NCBI RefSeq assembly: GCF_900078395.1
Contig: NZ_FKLA01000008.1
Coordinates: 310,001 to 374,000, forward strand
Reading direction: 5' to 3'
Origin: Anaerotruncus rubiinfantis
GTDB lineage: Bacteria; Bacillota; Clostridia; Oscillospirales; Ruminococcaceae
Length of the DNA: 64,000 nt
Shown here piece by piece: positions 28,860 to 36,373 of this stretch (the stretch's first letter is position 1; each line of letters begins with the position of its first letter). The notes beneath the pieces are model-generated. The model saw only the letters and a list, made by a program, of their open reading frames with translations, did no database searches and had not been told where the DNA came from. The position numbers were made by a program, and so were the translations under genes.

Positions 28860-29591
28860 ATGAGCAACATCGTAACCGGAAAGAAGAATATCTACGGCTT
28901 CAAAATCGGCGTCATCATGCTGGATATGCAGTTTCCGCGTATCCCCGGCGACGTCGGCAATGCCCACACTTGGAATTATCCGGTGCTTTACCGGGTGGTG
29001 AAGGACGCGCTGCCCAACAAGATCGCGGAGGACATCACCGATGAAGACTTGGCGCCGTTCCTCAATGCGGCCAGGGAACTGGAAGCGCAGGGTGTTTCCG
29101 CCATTGCGCTCGGATGCGGGTTTCTGTCGATCTTCCATGCGCGTATCAAAACTGCTGTGAAAATTCCGGTGATCCCGTCGGCGCTCGCGCTGCTGCCGCT
29201 TATCTACCGAATGCTTCCGCCAGAGAAAATCGTGGGCGTCATGACCGCCGATGCCACAGGGCTGATGCCCGCACATTTCAAAGCGAGCGGCGCGCAGGAT
29301 GTCCCTGTGGCGATCATCGGGATGGAGGAGGAACGGGAGTTCTATACCTCGGTGATGCAGAATAAACCCCAGATGGATATCGATCTGTGCAGAGAGGAGC
29401 ATAAGCGGGTCGCGCAAAAACTGTTACGGAAGAATCCACAGGTGGGAGCAATCTTGTTGGAGTGCACCAACATGCCGGCCTATTCGCAGGCGATCCAGGA
29501 GGCGACCGGACTGCCCGTATTCGATATCACAGCGCTTATTGATTTTGTACATGGAGCTCTGGAGCGCAAATCATTCCCGCTCGCGCTGTAA
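28860..29591 (+). CDS. Aspartate/glutamate/hydantoin racemase superfamily protein
   Basis: Cofactor-independent racemase-like protein (243 aa). The two catalytic cysteines expected for the superfamily are in ALGCGFLSIFHARI (near residue 88) and LLECTNMPAYSQA (near residue 202), each closing one half of the pseudo-symmetric fold. It could racemise an amino acid or isomerise a related dicarboxylate. ATG 28860 lies 6 nt after GGGAGGAG; a frame extension of five codons upstream overlaps that site. It is last in the plus-strand operon before a strong terminator. Confidence 0.82.
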   Translation: MSNIVTGKKNIYGFKIGVIMLDMQFPRIPGDVGNAHTWNYPVLYRVVKDALPNKIAEDITDEDLAPFLNAARELEAQGVSAIALGCGFLSIFHARIKTAVKIPVIPSALALLPLIYRMLPPEKIVGVMTADATGLMPAHFKASGAQDVPVAIIGMEEEREFYTSVMQNKPQMDIDLCREEHKRVAQKLLRKNPQVGAILLECTNMPAYSQAIQEATGLPVFDITALIDFVHGALERKSFPLAL

Positions 29592-29601
29592 AAAGATTCA
29601 G

Positions 29602-29652
29602 AAAAAGGGAGCCCCGCGTTTGGCAAAGACCAAACGCGGGGCTCCCTTTTTT
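29602..29652. terminator. Bidirectional terminator
   Basis: A 22-bp perfect stem (from AAAAAGGGAGCCCCGCG onward) with a 6-base loop and A/T runs on both sides separates the racemase gene (plus) from paralogue C (minus). Confidence 0.9.
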
Positions 29653-29660
29653 ATAGGAAT

Positions 29661-30536
29661 TCAGGTGAACAGTGTTTTTACAAACCGCAGGGAATCCGCC
29701 GCATCCTTTGCAAGCTGCGCATCATCCGCGCCGCCGGATAAATCGTGGAACAGGTACATCGTATCCCCCACCTCGCAGCCGCACAGCACGAACGGTTCCA
29801 TGACAAAATCACCGCTATAACCGATTTCCCTGAGTGCCCGCGCCATCTCCCGCCACGGCAAAGCGCCGGTTCCAGGCAGTTTGCGGTTGCCTTCACAGAT
29901 GTGCATGTGGCCCAGGTGTGTTCCGGCTGTACGGATCGCTCCGCCCATTGAGTCCTCCTCGATGTTCATGTGACAGGTGTCAAGCTGGATCTTTACATTT
30001 GACCTGCCGACCTCCTCCACATATTGAACGGCCTCCGACGCGGTGTTGATAAGGAAATTCTCATAGCGGTTGACCGGTTCGAGCATAATTGTCACATCGC
30101 AATCCCGCGCGGCGTCCGCCATTTCACGCATACAGGCCGCGCTGCGCGACCAGGCCTGGGACTTCTGAACCGGCCTGGAATAATCGTACATCCAATAACT
30201 GTAAAGGAGCCCACAGATCTTTTGAATCCCCATTCGGTGCAGGGTCGGGAGGAAGCTCAAAAAGCGCCGTACGCCATTTTCCCGCACCGAAGCGTCGTCC
30301 GAGGAGATGTCGTAAGCTTGGCCCATGCCACCTCCGGCGGTCAGACATACGCCGTGATCCCGGCCTAGCTTCAAAAGCCGGTCCTGCTGGGATTCGTCCA
30401 TTCCCATGAGGTCGGTGGTGAGAATCTCCAACAGGTCGAAACCCAGCCCTGCGATTTTGGGGATAACCTTCTCATAAGTTTCAAAGCTGCCGTCCCAGCC
30501 GCGCTGAAAATACTGCGAATAGATACCGAATTTCAT
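29661..30536 (-). CDS. D-tagatose 3-epimerase-type sugar isomerase (paralogue C)
   Basis: TIM-barrel epimerase (291 aa), close to paralogue A along its whole length, including the C-terminus SLRFVKTLF. Metal ligands are Glu153 (IMLEPVNRYE), Asp186 (QLDTCHMNIEED), His212 (HMHICEGNRKLPG) and Glu247. Start is ATG 30536, the position shared by all three paralogues; 26 codons of open frame upstream are not conserved. It is a single-gene unit on the minus strand with its own promoter that resembles the promoter of paralogue B. Confidence 0.85.
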   Translation of the reverse strand: MKFGIYSQYFQRGWDGSFETYEKVIPKIAGLGFDLLEILTTDLMGMDESQQDRLLKLGRDHGVCLTAGGGMGQAYDISSDDASVRENGVRRFLSFLPTLHRMGIQKICGLLYSYWMYDYSRPVQKSQAWSRSAACMREMADAARDCDVTIMLEPVNRYENFLINTASEAVQYVEEVGRSNVKIQLDTCHMNIEEDSMGGAIRTAGTHLGHMHICEGNRKLPGTGALPWREMARALREIGYSGDFVMEPFVLCGCEVGDTMYLFHDLSGGADDAQLAKDAADSLRFVKTLFT

Positions 30537-30585
30537 AAATGTCCCGTCCCTTCCGGTTTTGATGCGCAAAAAACTTCCTGAATAA

Positions 30586-30614
30586 ATCGTAAGGGACAAA
30601 TATTGGTTTGTCAA
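30586..30614 (-). promoter_or_regulatory. Promoter of paralogue C
   Basis: Minus-strand TTGACA (30614-30609) and TACGAT (30591-30586), 17-bp spacer. It contains TTGACAAACCAATATTT, matching 16 of 17 bases of the promoter at 23457. The AT-rich stretch 30615-30846 beyond it shows no gene. Confidence 0.75.
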
Positions 30615-30846
30615 GTGAAATTCTGTTTTTTTCTTTATTATTTTTTATTTATATTGTTTTTAAAAAAGGCGCCTCGGATCTTTTGCAAAATCAGTTCCTG
30701 CTATAGAAACGCATTGATATTAGCCTGCCCGATCTCGCATCGTCGAAATAGACAAATTCAGGAAATTACATTTTTATAAGCAGCACAATGCAGAAATTAA
30801 TTAAGCAGGCAACAAATATTGTCTATCACCGTTACCATTGTCGCTA

Positions 30847-30875
30847 TTGACAAATGAAAAAGTTATTCCTATTAT
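30847..30875 (+). promoter_or_regulatory. Promoter upstream of the LacI gene
   Basis: TTGACA (30847) and TATTAT (30870), 17-bp spacer. Transcription from here would give a leader of about 165 nt containing the palindromic operator at 31011. Confidence 0.7.
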
Positions 30876-31010
30876 TTATCTTATAAAAATGCCGTGGCAG
30901 ATCCCTTGAGAACAGGCGGTATAAAAAACATTGCTGAAAAAACGTTCCTATTTTTGGGTAAGAATGCTATTGCATGTAAAAAAAGAAAATGATAACATAA
31001 ATGTAACAGG

Positions 31011-31028
31011 TGATAAACCGGTTGATCA
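31011..31028. promoter_or_regulatory. LacI-type operator 1
   Basis: TGATAAACCGGTTGATCA, an 18-bp near-perfect palindrome with the central CG typical of LacI-family sites, 20 nt before the regulator's start codon. It is the exact reverse complement of operator 2 at 32091, implying autoregulation. Confidence 0.8.
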
Positions 31029-31047
31029 CTCTGCGGGAGGTATACAT

Positions 31048-32052
31048 GTGCCGAAGGTGACACTACAGGACATTGCAGATGAGCTGCAGCTTTCAAAGTC
31101 CCTGATTTCCAAAATCATTAACAACAGGGACGTACGGGTCAGCGACGAAGTCCGTAAGAAGGTTCTTGATAAGATCAAAGAATACAACTACGTCCCAAAC
31201 CGGGTGGCTTCGGCATTGAGCTCCAAGAAGATGAATCTGATCGCCTGCATTGTCACCAACACCAATTACGACTTTTATACGGATCTGGTCTTTTATATTG
31301 AACAGGAGGCGTTTCGGCAGGGGTATAACATCATCCTGTGTAACATCGCGGAAAATACAGCGCGGGAAGCAAATTATCTCAAACTGTACCAGTCGGGTCT
31401 CATCGATGGGATTCTGGCGTCTTCAAGCGACGGAACCTCCAACAGGGAACTCTATGAACAGATCCATCACGACGGCTTTCCAATTGTGTTTGTGGACCGT
31501 TATATTCCGGACACCGGCATCAGCGTGGTGGCCACTGAAAATCGTCAGGGTGCTTACATCCTGACGCAGGAACTCATCCAGAAGGGGCATAAGCGGATCA
31601 GCTTTGTCGGATACGATTTTGCAACCAAAACGACCGTCCAGAAAAACCGTTACATGGGGTATGCGCGGGCGATGGAAGAAAACGGTCTGACGCAGCAGCT
31701 TCTATATGCGGCGGAGGAAGGCGAACGCTCACTGGAACGCGCGTTGCAGGAGGACCGGCCGACGGCGCTGGTAATGATTTCATCCTGGCAGATTCCGGAA
31801 ATCCTCAAACTCTGCCGGAAATACGGCATGAAGGTGCCGCGCGACCTCTCGATTGCGACGTTCGACGAATTTCGGCTGCCCTATAATTCCATGAACGACA
31901 TCCAGACGACCCGTGTGGTGGAAGAACCGTTGATCATCCTCAAGCAGGATGTCCAGGCGCTGGCGCGCGCGGCAGTGGATGTTCTGATCGATCAGATCAA
32001 TGGTGTTTCCAAAGAGGAGATCCATAAATTTATTCCTCCCTATTTTGAATAA
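31048..32052 (+). CDS. LacI-family transcriptional regulator
   Basis: Repressor of 334 aa: N-terminal helix-turn-helix and hinge (VTLQDIADELQLSKSLISKIINNRD...YVPNRVASALSSKK), then a periplasmic-binding-protein-like effector domain (LIACIVTNTNYDFY, GFPIVFVDRY, ATFDEFRLP). I place the start at GTG 31048, 7 nt after GGGAGG and giving the usual LacI N-terminus; 39 upstream codons in frame would cover the operator. Matching operators lie just before this gene and just after it, so it probably represses itself and the dehydrogenase-transporter operon that follows. Confidence 0.92.
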   Translation: MPKVTLQDIADELQLSKSLISKIINNRDVRVSDEVRKKVLDKIKEYNYVPNRVASALSSKKMNLIACIVTNTNYDFYTDLVFYIEQEAFRQGYNIILCNIAENTAREANYLKLYQSGLIDGILASSSDGTSNRELYEQIHHDGFPIVFVDRYIPDTGISVVATENRQGAYILTQELIQKGHKRISFVGYDFATKTTVQKNRYMGYARAMEENGLTQQLLYAAEEGERSLERALQEDRPTALVMISSWQIPEILKLCRKYGMKVPRDLSIATFDEFRLPYNSMNDIQTTRVVEEPLIILKQDVQALARAAVDVLIDQINGVSKEEIHKFIPPYFE

Positions 32053-32090
32053 AATCTTTCGCGTCCTTGTGGGCGCAAAATTTTTTTCGT

Positions 32091-32108
32091 TGATCAACCG
32101 GTTTATCA
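32091..32108. promoter_or_regulatory. LacI-type operator 2
   Basis: TGATCAACCGGTTTATCA, reverse complement of operator 1, lies between the regulator gene and the alcohol dehydrogenase gene, 25 nt before the latter's start. Confidence 0.8.
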
Positions 32109-32132
32109 TAGATCAAAAAAGGAGTGAAGGCC

Positions 32133-33164
32133 TTGAAGGCGATCGTATTGGAAGCGCCGCGCAGGAGCGTGGCCGTGGCAGACAAACCAATGCCGGAAAT
32201 TGGACCGGACGAGGTGCTGATCCAGGTGCAGGCATGCGGCATTTGTGCCACCGATTTGAAGATGTTCAAGGGGGAATACAGCGGATGCCTGCCGGTGACG
32301 CCGGGACATGAATTTACCGGCAGGGCGGTCAAAGTCGGAGACAAGGTCACAAGAATTAAAGCGGGTGACCGGGTTGTGGCGGACCCGAATGAAAGCTGCG
32401 GCACCTGCGGCGCCTGCCGAACCGCGCATTCCACTTTCTGTGAAACGATGGCGGGTTACGGTGTCTACACCGACGGCGGTCTGGCGGAATATGCGAAGGC
32501 CAAAGAGAAGGGGCTCTATCTGGTCCCGGAAAACCTTCCGCCGGAGATTGCCGCTTTTGTCGAACCAATTTCCTGTGCGCTGCACGGTATCGAGCAGGCA
32601 GGCATCCGGCAGGGTGACAATGTCGTGATCATTGGCGCTGGCACAATGGGGCAGCTGCTTTTGCAGATGGCACGCAACACCGGCGCGGCAAAGCTCATCC
32701 ACGTGGATCGCATCGCCTGGAAACTGGAAGTTTCCAAAGCCTACGGCGCCACCGACGTGGTGGATGGAAGCAAAGCGGACCCGATTGAAGCGGTTAAAGC
32801 GCTCACCGGCGGGAAGGGCGCGGACGTTGTGATTGAAGCGGTCGGACACCCGTCAGTGCTCGAAATGGCGATGGATATGGTCGCGCAGGGGGGCAGGATC
32901 GTGCAGTTTGGGTTCCCTGCGGAAGGCGTGAAGGCACAGATCGAGCCGTTCCAGATCCTGAAAAAGGAATTGACCCTCGTCGGGTCGTGGATCAACCCCT
33001 ACACCTACGAACGTGCGCTGCACATGCTTTCAAGCGGGAAGCTCAGGGTTGACCATCTGGTGACGCATCTGCTTAAACTTGAGGATTACGAAAAGGCGAT
33101 CCATCTGATCGAAACACAGCCGCAGGGCTTTATGAAATCGATCATCATGGTACATCCGGAATAG
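32133..33164 (+). CDS. Zinc-dependent alcohol/polyol dehydrogenase (MDR family)
   Basis: Medium-chain NAD(P)-dependent dehydrogenase (343 aa) like sorbitol or threonine dehydrogenase. The catalytic zinc site is CGICATDLKMFKG and PGHEFTG; the structural zinc loop has four cysteines in CGTCGACRTAHSTFC; the coenzyme fold is VVIIGAGTMGQLLLQMA. Start TTG 32133 is 7 nt after AAAGGAGTG; a GTG three codons earlier falls inside that site. First structural gene after the LacI operator, presumably oxidising a polyol or sugar-acid hydroxyl. Confidence 0.88.
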   Translation: MKAIVLEAPRRSVAVADKPMPEIGPDEVLIQVQACGICATDLKMFKGEYSGCLPVTPGHEFTGRAVKVGDKVTRIKAGDRVVADPNESCGTCGACRTAHSTFCETMAGYGVYTDGGLAEYAKAKEKGLYLVPENLPPEIAAFVEPISCALHGIEQAGIRQGDNVVIIGAGTMGQLLLQMARNTGAAKLIHVDRIAWKLEVSKAYGATDVVDGSKADPIEAVKALTGGKGADVVIEAVGHPSVLEMAMDMVAQGGRIVQFGFPAEGVKAQIEPFQILKKELTLVGSWINPYTYERALHMLSSGKLRVDHLVTHLLKLEDYEKAIHLIETQPQGFMKSIIMVHPE

Positions 33165-33182
33165 GGAAAAGCGGAGGCGGAA

Positions 33183-34268
33183 ATGAAGATCATGGACAGT
33201 TTGCGAGAGCTGATGCTGCTGCCGGCCCCGTCGGGCTATGAAAATGCCGTGGCGCAGAGGATGGCTGAGAGATTTTCTCCTTATGCAGACACCGTTTTTT
33301 TTGACCGCGCCGGGAATGTGATTGCGCGGTTCACGGGAAAAAGGACGGATCTGCCGTCGGTCATGGTCTATGCGCATATGGATCAGATCGGTTTTATCAT
33401 CCGGCAGATCACGGAGGACGGCTACCTGCGGCTGGAACGGCTCGGCGGCGTGCCGGAAAAAGTGCTTCCGGCGCTGCGCCTGCGTTTTTTTACCGATGCC
33501 GGGCGTTGGGTGCCGGGCGTGATGGGCAGCAAATCCCACCATGTCACCCCGGCGGAGGAAAAGTACCATGCCGATCCAATTGGGTCGCTTTATGCGGATG
33601 TCGGAGCCGCAAGCGCGCAAGAAGTTTTTGCAATGGGGCTTGGCGTCGGAAACCCGGGCATTTATGAACCGTCCTTCAGTGAGCTGGGAGGAGTCTGTTT
33701 TGGCACATCGGCCGATAACCGGGGCGGCTGCGCGGCACTTTTGCGGTTGGCCGAGCTGCTCGGCAAACAGCGGCCGGAACAGGAGGTTTTCCTGGTTGGC
33801 ACGGTACAGGAGGAATTCAACCTGCGCGGGGCTATGCTGGCGGCGCGGGTTCTGAAGCCCGATATTGCAATTGCGCTCGACGTGGCGCTGGCCGGGGACA
33901 CGCCGGATCTTTCCGGCCGCTTCCCGGTGAAGCTTGGCGGAGGTCCGGTGGTATCACTTTATAATTTTCATGGGCGGGGAACCCTCAACGGAACGATCGC
34001 GCACCGGGGATTGGCTGACCTTGCAATCCGAGCGGCGAAAGAAGCGGATATCCCGCTGCAGCGGTTCGCCTCAACTGGGATTCTCACGGATTCCGCCTAT
34101 GTGCAGCTCGAAAACGAGGGGATTGCCGCGCTCGACCTGGGATTTCCGGCACGGTATACCCATACGCCGGTCGAGGCCTGCAACCCCGAAGATATAGAAC
34201 AACTTGCGCGGCTCATCCGGGAAATGCTTGGCGGGATGGATGAAACCTTCCGGCTCACGCGTTATTAA
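33183..34268 (+). CDS. M42-family metallopeptidase/deacylase
   Basis: Binuclear zinc hydrolase (361 aa) of the M42 glutamyl aminopeptidase/endoglucanase-like group. Metal ligands and the catalytic pair are visible: YAHMDQIGF (His65, Asp67), SADNRGGCAAL, GTVQEEFNLRGA (Glu-Glu), ALDVALAG and the final RYTHTPVEA histidine. Its place inside a sugar catabolic operon is unusual for a peptidase; it may deacylate or cleave an amide-linked sugar derivative. GGAGGCGGAA precedes the ATG. Confidence 0.88.
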   Translation: MKIMDSLRELMLLPAPSGYENAVAQRMAERFSPYADTVFFDRAGNVIARFTGKRTDLPSVMVYAHMDQIGFIIRQITEDGYLRLERLGGVPEKVLPALRLRFFTDAGRWVPGVMGSKSHHVTPAEEKYHADPIGSLYADVGAASAQEVFAMGLGVGNPGIYEPSFSELGGVCFGTSADNRGGCAALLRLAELLGKQRPEQEVFLVGTVQEEFNLRGAMLAARVLKPDIAIALDVALAGDTPDLSGRFPVKLGGGPVVSLYNFHGRGTLNGTIAHRGLADLAIRAAKEADIPLQRFASTGILTDSAYVQLENEGIAALDLGFPARYTHTPVEACNPEDIEQLARLIREMLGGMDETFRLTRY

Positions 34269-34295
34269 CGACGAAGAGAAAGAAAGGATATCAGA

Positions 34296-35114
34296 ATGAT
34301 GCAGTGGATCAAAGAAACCTTCGGTACCGACAAACCGATTATTGCGATGTGCCATATCCGGGCGATGCCCGGCGACCCGTATTTCGATGCCGCGGGCGGT
34401 ATGGAACGGGTGGTGGAGCTTGCGCGGCAGGATCTTTTGAACCTGCAGGACGGCGGCGTGGACGCGGTGATGTTTTCGAACGAATTCAGCCTGCCGTACC
34501 TTCTGAAAGTAAAGACCGAAACGGTTGCCTGCATGGCGCGGATCATCGGCGAGCTCAAAAGCGAGATCAGAGTCCCTTACGGGGTGAACGTCCTGTGGGA
34601 TCCGATCGCTTCGATCGATCTTGCGACGGCCACCGGCGCAAGCTTCATCCGCGAGATCATGACCGGCGTCTACGCGAGCGACTATGGCCTGTGGAACACC
34701 CATGTGGGCGAAACGGTGCGTCACAAGATGGAGCTTGGCAACCCGAATCTCAAGCTGCTGTTCAATATTGTGCCGGAGGCGGCCAAATACCTCCAGGAGC
34801 GTGAGATCACCGAGGTCGCCCGCTCGACTGTTTTCAACAACCGCCCTGACGCGCTCTGCGTTTCCGGTCTCACAGCGGGTGAAGAGACCGACAGCCAGAT
34901 CCTTTCACGGGTGAAGAACGAGGTTCCGGACACTGCGGTTTTCTGCAACACCGGATGCCGTCTCGAAAACATCGAACGTCAGCTTTCCATCGCGGACGGC
35001 GCGGTGGTCGGCACCACCTTTAAAGTGGATGGGAAATTTGACAACCTCGTGGATCCGGAACGGGTGAAACCGTTCATGGATAAGGTGCGCGAAATCAGGA
35101 GCAGACGCGGTTAG
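34296..35114 (+). CDS. BtpA/SgcQ family TIM-barrel protein
   Basis: 272-residue protein of the BtpA/SgcQ family, whose biochemical function is unsettled; SgcQ-type members occur in enteric sugar operons. Typical stretches: PIIAMCHIRAMPGDPYFD at the start, GGVDAVMFSNEFSLPY, GVNVLWDPIASIDLATATGASFIRE, and the C-terminal phosphate-site-like DGAVVGTTFKVDGKFDN. The GTTFK loop resembles phosphate-binding TIM barrels, so a sugar-phosphate ligand is plausible. It lies 27 nt after the M42 gene. Confidence 0.85.
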   Translation: MMQWIKETFGTDKPIIAMCHIRAMPGDPYFDAAGGMERVVELARQDLLNLQDGGVDAVMFSNEFSLPYLLKVKTETVACMARIIGELKSEIRVPYGVNVLWDPIASIDLATATGASFIREIMTGVYASDYGLWNTHVGETVRHKMELGNPNLKLLFNIVPEAAKYLQEREITEVARSTVFNNRPDALCVSGLTAGEETDSQILSRVKNEVPDTAVFCNTGCRLENIERQLSIADGAVVGTTFKVDGKFDNLVDPERVKPFMDKVREIRSRRG

Positions 35115-35125
35115 GGGGCAATGTT

Positions 35126-36370
35126 ATGAAAAAGGTTCAGGCCGCGCTGATCGGCGCGGGGGACCGGGGCTTCCACTGCTACGCGCCCTATGCCGAAGAG
35201 AACCCGTGGAAGCTGGAATTCACGGCGGTGGCCGAGATGGACGACGAAAAACGCCGTCAGTTCGGGGATCGGTTCGGCATCCCGCAAGAGCGGCGCTTTA
35301 AAGATCTATGGGAGCTGCTCGCGCGGCCGAAGCTCGCGGACGCGCTGCTCATCTGCACGAGCGACAAGCTGCATTACGAACCGGCCATCAAGGCGATGGA
35401 ACAGGGTTATCATATCATGCTGGAAAAGCCGATGTCCACGACCCTTTCGGAATGTGTGGCGCTCGAACAGGCGGCACGCGGTTACGGCAGAATGTTCATC
35501 CTCTGCTTTGTGCTGCGGTACACCGAATTTTTCTCGACCATCCGTCAGGTGATCGATGAGGGGCGGATTGGCCGGGTGAACAGCATCGTGCATCTGGAAA
35601 ATATTCCATTGGTGGATCAGGTGCACGCCTTCACGCGCGGCATCTTCCGCAACGAGCAGGTTTCCTGCCCGATCATCCTGGCGCACTGCTGTCATGACCT
35701 TGATCTGATCAGCTGGTTCGCGGGCGCGAAATGCAGCAAGGTGGCATCTTTCGGCGGGCTCACCCATTTCAACGAAGAAAACGCCCCGGAAGGCGCTCCA
35801 AAGCGCTGCCTGGACGGCTGCCCGCACAGCACGGACTGTCCATACTACGCGCCGGACTACTATCTGACCGAGGACACTGGCTGGCCCACCTCCACCATCT
35901 GTACCGACATGTCTTACGAGGCGCGGATGAAGGAGCTGGAAAACGGTCCGTACGGACGATGCGTCTACCGCTGCGACAACACGGTGGCGGACAATCAGAC
36001 GGTGATCATGGAGTTTGAAAACAACGTGACCGCGTCGTTCATCCTGCAGCCATTTGCCAGCGCGAACGGCCGAACCCTGAAGATCACTGGCAGCAGAGGT
36101 GAAATTCGGGCCGACATGGACAAAAACGAGATCGAGCTTTTCGATCTTTTGACCGGACGCAAAGAAAAGCTTTTGCTGAAGCCATCCCGTTACAAATATG
36201 GCGGCGGCGATCATGGGATTATGGAATATTTTGTGGAGCAGATTGCGCGGGACGGCGCGGGTGGACTCACCTGTATGGAAAACGCGATTGAAAGCCACCT
36301 GATTGCCTTTGCGGCGGAAACATCCCGCAGGGAGGGGACAGTGGTGGATCTGGCGAAACTGAGGCGGTGA
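35126..36370 (+). CDS. Gfo/Idh/MocA family oxidoreductase
   Basis: NAD(P)-dependent dehydrogenase (414 aa). GAGDRGFHCYAPYAEE is the Rossmann loop, LLICTSDKLHYEPA the second strand, and LEKPMSTT the lysine motif near residue 98. PIILAHCCHDLDLISWF carries the active-site histidine and aspartate. A cysteine-rich insert (CLDGCPHSTDCPYYAPDYY, then CVYRCDN) near residues 230-290 is unlike the three copies at 3227-6651; its spacing suggests bound metal, as seen in some large family members. It ends 3 nt before the kinase gene. Confidence 0.88.
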   Translation: MKKVQAALIGAGDRGFHCYAPYAEENPWKLEFTAVAEMDDEKRRQFGDRFGIPQERRFKDLWELLARPKLADALLICTSDKLHYEPAIKAMEQGYHIMLEKPMSTTLSECVALEQAARGYGRMFILCFVLRYTEFFSTIRQVIDEGRIGRVNSIVHLENIPLVDQVHAFTRGIFRNEQVSCPIILAHCCHDLDLISWFAGAKCSKVASFGGLTHFNEENAPEGAPKRCLDGCPHSTDCPYYAPDYYLTEDTGWPTSTICTDMSYEARMKELENGPYGRCVYRCDNTVADNQTVIMEFENNVTASFILQPFASANGRTLKITGSRGEIRADMDKNEIELFDLLTGRKEKLLLKPSRYKYGGGDHGIMEYFVEQIARDGAGGLTCMENAIESHLIAFAAETSRREGTVVDLAKLRR

Positions 36371-36373
36371 ACG

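Noticed and set aside
35306..36298. Long antisense frame opposite a Gfo/Idh/MocA gene, and similar long antisense frames at 38311-39441, 47278-48483, 48465-49508, 51983-53236 and 53360-54580
   Set aside because: All are mirror frames of confident genes; composition and lack of motifs show no independent coding.
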